Positions 23,220 through 34,300 of a stretch of DNA of 64,000 bases are shown here, piece by piece. Position numbers and translations under genes: made by a program. Below the pieces are notes generated by a model that was not told the DNA's origin, ran no database searches, and saw nothing but the letters and a program-made list of their open reading frames with translations. Origin of the DNA: Symbiodinium sp. CCMP2592 (Eukaryota; Sar; Dinophyceae; Suessiales; Symbiodiniaceae); assembly GCA_905221615.1 (NCBI GenBank), contig CAJNDT010002057.1, forward strand, positions 636,044-700,043, read 5' to 3'. Numbering within the stretch: the first letter of the stretch is position 1; every line of letters begins with the position of its first letter.

Positions 23220-23850
23220 TAAGGTTTAGGCGTATTTAGGGTTTAGTATGGTTTAGTATGGCTTAGTATGGCGTAGTATAGCTTAGTATGGTTTAGCGTG
23301 GTTTACGGGTTTGGTGTTTGGGATCTAGGGTTTGGATTGAAACGTAGATGCATTTAGGGCCTAGGGTTTAGTCACAGGTCTTCGGGAGTGACACTATGCA
23401 TTCCGTTTTTGGGGCTTTCGCATTGATGCATCTAATGTGGCCTTGTAGGCCAAGGCGCGCCCACGAAAAAAGAGAGTACATCTGAAATCACCTTCTGGAC
23501 CTTGCTTTGGCTGTAGACCAAAAACCCTACCTCTGCCAAGGGTAACATGATGGATCCTATGATGTACCTGAAAATGCGCAGGCTTCTTGGGCTAGAAGGT
23601 AGACTCTACATCCTGACACCCCAAATCCGAAAATTTAAAACATTAGGGGAGTAGAAATAGCTAGGATTAGGATGCAGAGTGGAGGCTCCAGGACTCTAGG
23701 GTTACGTGTCCAGTGTCCTAGGGAAACTGAAGGCTAACCTTTTGGACCATGCGATTTAGTACCCCGGAAAGCTTACAGGCTTCCTCCTCCACTGCAAAGT
23801 AGGACTCTAGGCTTCAGGAATTTAGTGCGAGGGTGGTAAAGCCTCGCAAG
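23220..23850. other. No gene seen
   Basis: A run of GTTTAGTATGGCTTAGTAT-like units at 23240-23310, then unremarkable sequence. Confidence 0.6.
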
Positions 23851-23955
23851 TACTATAGAGGCCGTAATAATTAGAATAGGGCTCTGGGGCCCATTATACT
23901 ATATTTATAATAAGGAACCCCAAGATAGTATAGGTAACTATTTAGGCCCCTATAG
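23851..23955. mobile_element. Fold-back element, family E
   Basis: Copy with both ends, middle ATTATACTATATTTATAATA. Confidence 0.75.
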
Positions 23956-24103
23956 TAGCTTCTGGATGGAAGCGACTTGGGGCCGAATTAGGTCAACAGC
24001 TCAGTGCAGAAACGACCGAAGCCAGTTCCAAGACGGAGAATCTCCACATCAAAGGCCCTCTACGCACCCTCTGAAGCAGCGAAACTGCAAGAACACATGC
24101 AAA

Positions 24104-24107
24104 TGTG

Positions 24108-24139
<32 letters not shown>

Positions 24140-24141
24140 TG
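24104..24141. repeat. AT microsatellite
   Basis: (AT)n. Confidence 0.95.
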
Positions 24142-24471
24142 TCTTTGCATCGGGCTGAGAGAAGGCGAACAAGATACCCACAAGATGCCCGTATCAGAAC
24201 ACTCTCTCCAGACATATTGTTTACCGTTCCCACTTGGAGCTGCGGCGTTGCAGTGGCTTTGGACTCCACTGCCTGCCACTGCAGAATGCGATAAGTGCTC
24301 TGGGGAAAATGGCTTAGGGGTTTGGGGTTTAGGGTCTAAGGGCTTTTGTGCTGTGAAGTTAGGGTCGGGGGGTAGATACGCACAGTTCACACCGCACACA
24401 GTTCACATCTATGGCAACCGCTGCATTGATTGAGCAGCTCCTCGATGTCTATGTAAGCACTGGTAATAACT

Positions 24472-24494
24472 AACACACACACACACACACACAC
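24472..24494. repeat. AC microsatellite
   Basis: (AC)11. Confidence 0.95.
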
Positions 24495-24499
24495 CGACC

Positions 24500-24594
24500 C
24501 GCCAGATCGTGGTGACTGCTGAAGATCCCCGCCTGCTTTCAACCCCCTCTTCAGCCTCTCCGGGCCCCACCAAGATGAGGCGCGTGGGCCGCGT
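24500..24594 (-). CDS. Candidate exon, unassigned
   Basis: The minus strand reads RPTRLILVGPGEAEEGVESR then RGSSAVTTIW. The plus strand is open too (RQIVVTAEDPRLLSTPSSA); the minus strand is preferred because its neighbours lie there. Confidence 0.35.
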
Positions 24595-24710
24595 GGGTTT
24601 TAGAGATAGGGCTTGCTCCTAAACCCGAAGCCCCTGATTAAACCCTGACCCTGCAGCGCTTAGGAGTTTAGGATCACAGGAATCCGAACCCTCAAAAAAA
24701 CGAAGCCAGC

Positions 24711-24767
24711 CCCGGCAGAGAGGGCACCGGGTGCCTCCTCCTCAAGCTTCGCGCGCAGCTCTCTCTC
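24711..24767 (-). CDS. Candidate exon, acidic coiled-coil type
   Basis: Between AG|G and a GC donor, a phase-0 stretch of 19 codons reads ERELRAKLEEEAPGALSAG. Composition matches the island at 25.4 kb on the same strand. Confidence 0.5.
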
Positions 24768-25159
24768 CTCTTCAGGTCCCGTGTGGGGTTGGTTTGGAGG
24801 TCTCGGAGGCACTGTGAGTTCGGGGTCTATGGATGCCTTCTGCGAACAAAAGCAAGCGACATTAAACCATATATGATATGACCCTAATTAAATTACATTA
24901 TATGTTGGAGGCCGAGCAGGCTTCGGGTCTACTGCATGCTGTGAATTGATCTATCCTCGGCCCTGCTTCCAGCTAAGGCTCCCTCGCAGTCATACTTCCG
25001 GGTCTAGACCTAAGAGTAACCTGGGAATACAAAGCGTGGCCTTTTTGGTTTAAACTAAACCCCCAAAAAAAGGAATAGGGGGCCCTGCTCTGGATGCCAG
25101 GGGTTGAAGTTAGAGACCTAAACCCTATCCCAAGCTCGCTCTTGAACCTCGTGGACCTA

Positions 25160-25281
25160 CTTAAAGGGTCATGGGACTTAGTAACTAGGGTTATAATTAG
25201 GGTAACTCTACTTATAATTACGTATAACCCCCAAGTAGGGTACTTATAACCCTACTTACTAAGTCCCATGACCCTCCAAGC
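25160..25281. mobile_element. Fold-back element, family A, with adjoining exon copy
   Basis: Full copy. It is followed by about 31 bases (25282-25312) matching the start of exon 12 of the 17-exon gene (30508-30478), and the whole is enclosed by a 20-bp direct repeat (25142-25161 and 25314-25333). Confidence 0.85.
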
Positions 25282-25373
25282 AGCCGAGGGGCGACTTCCT
25301 GAAGGCTGACTACCTTGAACCTCGTGGACCTACACCATCGGATCTCCCCACTAAATCTGCACCCGATATGCTC

Positions 25374-25454
25374 CTCCGCCTCCTCCTGGGCAGCCTCATC
25401 CGCTGCCTCCACCGAAGTCACGCGTTTCAGGGTTTCGGCTTCAGCGATCAAGGT
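25374..25454 (-). CDS. Candidate exon, acidic coiled-coil type
   Basis: After GCAG the minus strand reads TLIAEAETLKRVTSVEAADE then AAQEEAE, up to a possible GA donor. The frame stays open to about 25325 (..GCRFSGEIRW). It may join the similar Glu-rich island at 24.74 kb. Just upstream, 25.45-25.57 kb, is a local duplication of its first bases with telomere-like sequence. Confidence 0.5.
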
Positions 25455-26051
25455 CTGCATAACCCTAAACCTCTAAACCCTACCTAAACCATAAACCCCT
25501 AAACCCCCAATAAGGGTTGAGGCTTCAGGGATCAAGGTTTGCATAGCCCTAAACCTCTAAACTCTACCTAGACCCTGAACCCCAAGCCGCTAAACACCTA
25601 AACCCTAAAACCGAAACCTCTAAACCCCTACACCCTAAATCCCGAAACCCTGAGCCCTGAACCCTAAGCCCTGCACCCCTAAAACCACAAAGCCCTAAAC
25701 CCTGAACCAAAGATCGGTACCCAACAAAGCTCCTCCTGGTTTTGAGGCTAAGAGCTCGTCGTGCTGAAAAACGGCGGAGTAGACATAGGGCCCCCCAATA
25801 AGGTAGGGATATCCCTATAAAATGCTTATGCCTATGTCCTTTTTGGGTCCCTAAATACAAAGAAGGACGGTGACCTTTGTGTGAGCATTCCGTTTTGCAT
25901 CTTTTGCCGGAGGTGGAACATAAGTCGAGAAAGTCTATCCCTAAACCCTAAACCCCTTTACTCGGAGTCTTGACGGCAAAAAGTTGTCGCAAGCAGTCCA
26001 AGCACCCCCCGGATTCATGTGCCTGAACTCTGCAACATGCACACAGTGGCA

Positions 26052-26153
26052 CGGTTGATGATATAAGTCCTGCATTACCCATGATCGGGAATATACCGTC
26101 ATTCCCATAGTTTAGGGTCATTACGGTAATGCAGGATTTATCTCCTCAACCGT
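26052..26153. mobile_element. Fold-back element, family C
   Basis: Full copy, both ends present. Confidence 0.85.
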
Positions 26154-26248
26154 TCTGCTACTATCTGCTACTAATGCGTGATGCTACTAATGAGTGAGGC
26201 CGCTATGAGTCCGGCCATCCAGCCTGAACATTGTATGCTTTGGCTGCA

Positions 26249-26353
26249 TTTGGGAGTTTCCAAATTAGGGTACCTTAATTTGGGGCCCTTATCGTGAGGA
26301 TCCTACTATTTAGGGTGCTACCTTTGGGTCCCCTATTTTCGGAAACTCCCATT
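26249..26353. mobile_element. Single-copy fold-back
   Basis: Arms TGGGAGTTTCCAAATTAGG and inverse. Confidence 0.7.
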
Positions 26354-26506
26354 TGGCAGCTTGTAGCTTGAGTTTTGCTACGCGGGTCTATGAGGTTACC
26401 CTGAAGGATGCAAAACCGTACAGCCCTCTTCAAACGAGCTTTGGCGTTTTGCATGGAGTTGTGTTAGAAAGATCTCGGCCCAAGAGTGGTGGTCGAGATG
26501 GGGGGT

Positions 26507-26607
26507 ACTTGAGGATCATGGGACTTAGAAAGAAGGGTTAGAACAACCCTGATTGGGGTTATACGTCATTATAAGTAGAGTTACCCTAATTATAACCCTA
26601 GTTGCTA
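26507..26607. mobile_element. Fold-back element, family A, right end lost
   Basis: Left end and middle are typical; it stops at GTTGCTATCC without the right terminal repeat. Confidence 0.75.
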
Positions 26608-26609
26608 TC

Positions 26610-27148
26610 CGAACCAGATCTCCAAGTTCGTCAGCCATTGCTGACAGAAGCCTAAGGCCTTACTTTCGAAGAGCTTTTCGGCACGCCAGAATTGCTAGGA
26701 GACTGTTAGCTTTGAATATTAGCTCCAGCCGAAAGACTGTCAGACTTAACTACTCGTGCTGTTGCGCTGGGCTTGCTTGCTTAGAACCTTGTTGTGTCGT
26801 AGGTGGCTTGGTTCGTCTTGCTACTCAGTTACTCATCATGTTTAAGCTGTCTCCGATCCCACGATCTACTCCAAGTCGAACCCTGGTGCTTTCTGCTGGC
26901 GTGCTGTACGGTGGACGCCTACTACAGGGACATAAGATTGATACACTCAGACCCCAATATTACATGCAAAGGCTGAAGGAAACGTTTTCTCTCCGCGAAT
27001 CCAGCTGGAAGCGGGTGCTGGGGCAGTATGCTTTGGCCCCACACCCGAACATCCTGAATTCTTGGCCACATCATCGGATGTGACCGGAGTAGGATTTGCC
27101 AGCTTGCGAGAACAGCTTTCGATTAGGCTTTGCGGGCTCGTGCTCACC
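26610..27148 (-). other. Likely 3' untranslated region of the 17-exon gene
   Basis: About 540 bases downstream of the stop codon carry no telomere-like repeats, unlike the introns. A plus-strand frame runs through it (26553-27083) but starts inside a fold-back element and shows no recognisable protein. No AATAAA-type signal stands out; dinoflagellates usually lack it. Confidence 0.35.
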
Positions 27149-30100
27149 TCAGCCCATGGACGAGAACATCCAAAAGTGGGATCGAATACCTGCTAGCCGC
27201 AGCCTCTTCATTAAATCCAGCGCCGTGTCCACATTCCGGTCCTGGTCCACCAAAGGCCCCCAATCCTGAGAGTAGTGTCGATATACCCCACCCTCAGCTT
27301 ATTGGTAAAAAAAATTGGGCATAGTGTGTAGGACGCAATCATCTAGGTTGACGGTGGATGCACTGCGAATGTGACTTAAATTACACATGAGCCCGGTTGC
27401 TGTCTCGAAGACTGCGCACTTCAACCCCCATGCTGCCAGAAAACAAACCTTGGTTTGCAAACTTCCGCCAAGAGTCCATCTTCTTGCCATCGAAATCGAA
27501 ACGATACTCCAGGAAGACTTCATCCACCAGAGCGCTGAGCTCCGGGTGGCGCGCCAGAGCCTCCATGATCGCCAGCTCCGGCCCGCTACGGACGTCCAAC
27601 CTAGGGTTTAGAGTTTATAGGGGTTTAGGGTTTAGGGTTTAGACCAACCTCTGCCATGCCCAGATACTTCGTGACTACTACCCATAGGCTGCATTGTAGT
27701 TAAATTTTGGTGGCTCATATTTAGGATCCTATGAAGAAATCCCAAAAAGGAACTATTATGGATACATCGTGACTACAGCAGCCGCTGCTTCTGCCAGTAT
27801 TGGCGCTGCCACTGCTGTGGTATTAGTAGCGGTCGCACAAGTAGCAGTAACAGTAGGAGTAGGATGAGAAGTAGTAGTTGTCGTCGTCGTCGGGGTTGTG
27901 ATAGGAGTAGGAGGCAGAGGAGAAGGAAAAGGAGGATTAGGAGGAAGAGAAGGAGTAGGAGGAGTAGGACGAGCACAGGAGTAGTAGGAGCTGTGGCATA
28001 TTGCTGTGGCTGCTATTACTGCCACTACCTGGCTAGGCTAGCCCCGGGTAAGCGGCGGCTTTTATCCTAAGGTGGCTGCGACCTAGCCGCTTCACGACCA
28101 CGTAATCGTCCGGCTTGGCGGCGTAAGGAAGCATGTGCAGAAAGCTACCCTTTTCTGCGAAGATGCCAGTTGCCGTCAATGCACAGTGTGTCTCATTGAC
28201 AGCCACGTTGTAGAAACGTGTCCGGGCGCCTGGGCAGCACTCTCAAAGTTGAAGAATTCTGCGTGAAATCGCAGCTCCGGACTTCGAAACCGTCAGAAGC
28301 CTCAAGCCGAACAGCCCTGCATACTCTACTCTACCCTAAATCCTAAACTAACAAAGAAAACTAGATCCTTAAACCATATCCCTGCATGTAAGGGCTAAGC
28401 CTTAAATCAAACTTAACCTAAAAAGGCCTTACCCTGTGGATCTGACCTTTTGCCTTCAAGGTTTGAGACGTGTGGGAGCCCTGGTCCTTGCTTAATGCCT
28501 CGAATTTCAGCTTCTGTCTGCGCAATCCCTAGAGGACCCAGTGCCACCTGTAAGTATCCATGACCCAGTTGCAATGCTCACACTTTACGAAACCTCACAG
28601 TATACCAGCACCTTTCCTGAACCTTCCACTGGCCCTTCGCCCCTAAGCCACCAACCCCAAAACCCCGCAGGCCTGGGCCCCCTAAGCCCGCTACACCTGT
28701 CCCCTTTTTTTACCCTAAACTACCATAACCTACGTTTTGTAGGTTCTTAGCATAAATTCTCATATGGATTTTGTAGGGGCCCTACAAAAAAAGTAGGTTT
28801 TGATAGGTTAAGGCAGGTTGCAAGCCTAGCACCCCAAGAGGCTAAAGAGTTTCACCTTGAGTGCCTTTGGTGCTTAAGGACTCAGGGCCGAGAGTGGGCT
28901 TTAAGGTGCCGCCATGCTAGAGATCAGTGCGCCCAACACCCTAATCCTACACCCCATTACCAAAAGCCCTAAGAAAACAGCTACGTTTATAGCACGGTCG
29001 ATGCCCAGTGGCGGAGATGATCCGGCAGCGGATCCCACCAGTCCTTCTGGTTTATCTGCCCACCTTCCCAGACGTAGAGGTCATCGAACTCCAAGCAGCG
29101 ATCCTTTCGTTTGCCTACTGTAGGGGCCTTCCTTAAAGGGATCTAATTATGGGGTTCCTTAAAGGGATCTACAGGGTTTATAGGGTTTAATAGTCTACTT
29201 GGAGCATCATGGGACTTAGTAAGTGAGGTTATAAGTACCTTAATTGGGGTTGTAAGTAATTAGAAGCATAGTTGCCTTAATTAAAACCCTAGTTACTAAG
29301 TCCCATGACCCTTTAAGTGAACCATGACCCCAAACCCTGCAACCCCCCAAAATCTGGAGGTTTACAAGCTGAGAGATCGAATTAAAGGCCTTGTGTTCTA
29401 TGGGCATACTTGGGATTCCTGGGTTGGCGATTGAGGTTTTTGCCTCATAGACAGGTGGCGTTCCGGTTTTGATACAGAGGACTTGCGGGTGTCTTCTCGC
29501 AGGGTTTTCGGCTTAGGCTTTGAAAGCTTGCAGGACGGGCTTGTTGGACTTGAGGTCGAAGGCTTCGTCGAGTGAGGAGGGGCTTAAATCCCAGGTTACT
29601 CGAATGGCTCCGCGACACATGCAGCAATGCCTGCCGAGAGACGATTAATTGTGGAAATCCGAAACCTTAACCCTAACTTATGAGACGACCCAGGGCCGTG
29701 AACCCTGCTTGCAGGATCAGGGGAACTCACGAAGTGCTAAACCTCCTGATCCTGCAAACAACCTTACACGCTTACACTGTACAACACCCTTGTGCAAAAG
29801 AAACTTGCAAACAAGTGTAGAAACCCTACAGAACCCCTGCAAAACCCAACTCCCGTCGATCCTAAACTCTAAACCTAAATCCAATTCCCTACATCCCCCT
29901 CCCCCCCCATGAACAAACAACTCCGCTGCCGAGGATCTCGGAACATGTTGAAGAGCCTTCGCTGCGCAGTTGGAGCGTTAATTGGGGACGTCACCCTTCT
30001 AATCAATCCTTCAACAGGTACTATGATGGGGGCCTAAATAATTGCCTATACCATTTTGGGGGATCCTCATTACATTTAAAGCCCAAAACATGGAAACCCA

Positions 30101-31330
30101 ATAGCCTCAATCCTCAAGAGTAATGTATAGGGAATCCCAGCACTATTTGGCCTTAATCCGGTTTGCAACTTTATGGGGTTTACTGTAAGGGACTTCCCCT
30201 TCGACATGTTTTTCATGTTGAAACGGTGCTATATATCAGACCTGCTATAACTGTCATTTTCAAGCGTCCCAGAAAAGTCAAAAAAAAGGTGCTCGTTTCA
30301 GCTTACACTGTGGGCTTTAAACTTACCATCCCCCAAACCAATATTAATTTTACCATCCCCAAAAAGTCAAAGCTTGCAACCTCAGCTTCCCTAGAGTAGC
30401 CATAAGGATCCCTTAGAGCAACCCTTAAAGGACACCAGGGAGCAGCACCACCGAGCTGACGGCTCCAAACTGGCTACGGTAGTCAGCCTTCAGGAAGTCG
30501 TCCCTCGGCTGCTTGGAGGATCATGGGACTTAGTAACTTAAAGGGCTCCCTAAAGGAGTTCCTTAAAGGGTTCGATAAGGGATCTATAGGGGTTTAGGGT
30601 TCGGGGTTTACTTGGAGGATCATGGGACTTAGTAAGTCGGGATATAAGTACCTTAATTGGGGCTATGAGCAATTATAAGTATAGTTACCAAAATAATAAC
30701 CCTAGTTACGAAGTCCCATGACCCTTTAAGTGTTCTTTGAGTCGGGATTTGGGGTTTAGGGTTGAGGGTTCAGGAAGTCGTTGCTGGGTTGTCACTTGCT
30801 TCAGGGCTTAGTGTTGAGGGTTGATAGGGTTGATAGGGTTGATAGGGTTGATAGGGTTGATAGGGTTTAGGGCTTAGGCTTAGGGTTCAGGGTTCAGGGT
30901 TCAGGGTTTAGGGCTATAGGGTTATAGGGTTATAGGGTTTAGGATAGCCGTTTGGGCCCTTGTTGAGAAACTTAGGTTAAGCTGCCATGATAAAGAAACC
31001 ATATTATTTACTATCGATCCGTACTGTGAAAACTTAATCTAAGTTCTTACCAAGATCGCAGTCGTTGCATGTCTACAGGCCAGAAAACCCACACCTCGAC
31101 TCGTCCTCATGTAAGCAGCTAGGGTATTTCGGTTCTGCAAATAGAAATAAACTCAAGGGATGGTGTGTTTGGGTTAGGGCCTAGGCTTAAGGCCTTATGG
31201 CATAGGTTGTAGCCCCGGCGCTTCTAGCTATGTGGGTGTATGGCCTGCAGGAGCAGATGTGTGTATATATATATATACAAATATGCATGCACATGTATCT
31301 ATATATATATATGTGTGTGTATATAAAGGG

Positions 31331-31363
<33 letters not shown>

Positions 31364-34300
31364 CATATGTATATATATATATAGATAGAGGGATAGATAG
31401 ATAGATAGCTCCGGGCAAGTAAGGCTTCATCATAGCAGGATCGTCCCAGAACCCTCTACACTCAACCCCAAGCCGTACCGAGACGCTTCAGTGTGGTCGC
31501 TCTCCACTTCGGGGTACTCGCCATGCTGAACAACTTTGCTTTCGGCTTGCCTCCTGCGAGCGAAAGATTCGGGTCGAATTGTGGGGCTTAGGGTTGAGGG
31601 CTTAAGGGTTTAGGGTTTAGAGGGTTTAGGGTTTGGAGGGGGGGGTTTAGGGGTTTAGGGTTTAGCGGGTGAGGCTTGAAACGGGCTTAGGGTTTAGCGG
31701 GTGGTTTAGGGTTTAGGGTAGGGGTTCAGCCTGCACTTCAAAACCCTTTACCCCTAAACAAGCTTTTTATAGGAACTTTATCACAACCTTCAGAAGGAAA
31801 CCTTGAATCCTGATCACAACCTAAAACCCGAATATAGAGGCCCTGACGCATAGTATACATCCCCAGGCCGGCCGAAGGTTTCGAGCTACCAGCAGTATGA
31901 TCTAGTCTGCAAACTCTTGCGGAGTAGCAGAGAGCCCCCCGTTTTAGCATCAGAACATGTTTTAGGCTGCGGAGGAGGCACCAAGGCCAATTTGTGTCAG
32001 GAGTCTATGAGGAAGATGGTGGGGTGGTTGGAGTAATTAGGCTGCTCCGGAATGTTCAAGCTTGTGGCTCGGACTATCGCTCCACAGTAGTCTGATCATA
32101 AACCCTTTCTTGAAGCTTACCGGGGCTTGTAAGGGCTATATGAAGGTGTTACAACGGCTCTACAAAGGTTCTAATTAACTGCACACCCTCAACTCAAGCC
32201 CGAAACTCCAAAAGCTCAAAGCCTCCAAAACGCCCTATCCTGGCTGCGCACAGTAGTTCTCCAGGACTAGATACCTCAGTTCGCCAGGACCGCAGCGTTC
32301 CGACGGATGATGAGCGAAATCCTCCTTAAGCACCGTGGACCAGTGGAATTATAGTTGTTATACATGCGTATATATATATATACACATACATATATACACA
32401 TTTATGTATGCAACACTTCTTATCTTGGATGAAGTTGCACTGTTGTCCATTAACAGTAGTCCACATCCAGCCCGACTGCAACAAACGAGGAAGCCAACTT
32501 TACTCTTCAGTTAACCGCTGAGCCGCATGCACCTTCCCAAAGCAAAGTACTGTTAGGTTGTAGGGTTTAGGGACCCGAAACGTTCACCCAAAACCATGGA
32601 ACAAAAAAAAAAACAACAATTTGCACCCGGAAGCTCAAAGCTAAACTCAACAAGACTCCAACCTTGCAGTAGGCCTAGAAGACACTGTATGACCCTGCAC
32701 CCCTTCGATTGCCAGACCTCCGGGAGGATCCAGAAAGTAGATCCCTTCAGGGAGTTCCTATAAAGTACCCGTCCCAAATTAGGGCTTTTACTTTTTGGAT
32801 CCTCTGGGCCTCGGTTGCAATCCTTAATAGGAACCCTAAGAAGATTGAAGGGCTACTCCTTAATTGAGGGATATTGATTAGAATCCCTTAAACCCTAAAC
32901 CCTGTGGATCCCCTGAAGGACCCCTTATAGATCCCTTGTTGGGAACGCTTGCAATCCTTGCTAGGCCGGTGCTGGATGTCGCGATCCTCCTCTGGTCCAC
33001 CCCCGCCGCAGAGCGCTTGCGGATTGCGCGCCACCCCAGACCTGACTCCGGTGTAAGGTTTAGGGTTTGGGGCCTGGGGGTTTAGGGTTTAGGGTTTGGG
33101 GGGTTGAGGGTTTAGGGGATTAGGGTTAAGGGTTTAGAGGGTTTAGGGTTTGGGGAATTAGGGTTTAGGGGATTAGGGTTAAGGGTTTAGAGGGTTTAGT
33201 GATGAGGGCTCCCTTACGGGGTTTATATGGGCAGCTCTCTAAATTCGGGTCCCGTTTAGACTGAAAGAGCCCTAAAACTGCAAACCTTCAACTGCCGGCC
33301 GGGAGGCAGAGGCTCAATCCAGTGTGGCCGGCCATCCTGCTGGGTGTCTTGACTTAAAAGGTCATGGGACTTAGAAGCCCAGGGTTTATAATTAGGGTAG
33401 CTATATATAATTATAATTGCTTATATACCCCAATTAAGGTACTTATAAGCTTACTTACTAAGTCCCATGATCCTCCAAGTAAGGGTTCCTTCTTTCAGGG
33501 TTTAGGGTTCCCGGGAGGTCTCCTTTCACGGCTCCTTTAGAAGTTAGGATTAAATTTCGGGCTTAGGTCCCTCGGTCTTTTTTGGGGGTTAGGTTTCGGG
33601 TCGAACTTCGACCGTCCCCTGTAGGTCCCAGAACGCAAGGCGCGGGGTTCGGAGCTCGGAGCTTCAAGCCTTGTGAATAAATCATTCATGGCTTCTGGCC
33701 GAACATAGAAGCCTTTACGGTTTAGGTTTCAGGGGTTTAGGGATTCATGCCTTTAGGGTTTTTAGGTTTAGGGGTTAAGGGGTTCATGGCCTTGATTGAA
33801 CCCAGCATACAGTCGTAGAAGCCTGAGTAATCAGTGACGCAAACACTTAATTGCTGATGCATCATACCGACTTGCGGTCCAAAAAAATACACTACTAAAT
33901 ACCCCGAAACGGTCACTGGTCTGATTATTCGGGCCCATATATTACGGCTCTTGGGACGGTTGTCCGCAGGGTTGGTGCATGGGGGGGTCATGTGAGCAGC
34001 GAGATGAGCACCCGATTGACATTGAGGAATGCCATACCTCACAACCCTGAACTACCCTCACCACATACCCGCCCTAAAGTCCGAAGTCATCCCAGGAAAA
34101 ACCTGTAGAAACCACATTCAGCCACAGAACAAAAACTCTGTCAGTTTCCTGTACCCCGCCCGTCCCCCCGACCACCACCCTGGAACTGCTTGGTGGGTCG
34201 GGGGACTCAGCAAGTAGGTAGTGATTTTTAGAGACATATAAGTATCATAACCCCAATGCGGGTCCTTGGCAGGTACTTATACGTCTACTTAATACCTACT

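Noticed and set aside
26553-27083. 176-codon plus-strand frame
   Set aside because: Starts inside a family A fold-back and runs through the likely 3' untranslated region of the minus-strand gene; no domain seen.
27756-28070. Pro/Thr-, Leu- and Arg/Ser-rich frames
   Set aside because: Triplet repeat inside intron 15; all three frames of both strands are open for the same reason.
28440-28550. Minus-strand island reading [20 protein letters not shown]
   Set aside because: Lies between exons 14 and 15, which join cleanly (PDHLR to [10 protein letters not shown]); likely chance or an unused exon.
31465-31565. Minus-strand island reading [20 protein letters not shown]
   Set aside because: Falls in intron 11 and does not fit the neighbouring phases with confidence; could be a missed exon, but not claimed.
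33600-33690. Minus-strand island reading [19 protein letters not shown]
   Set aside because: It looked like an exon, but exons 7 and 8 of the 17-exon gene join in phase across it, so it is probably intronic chance.
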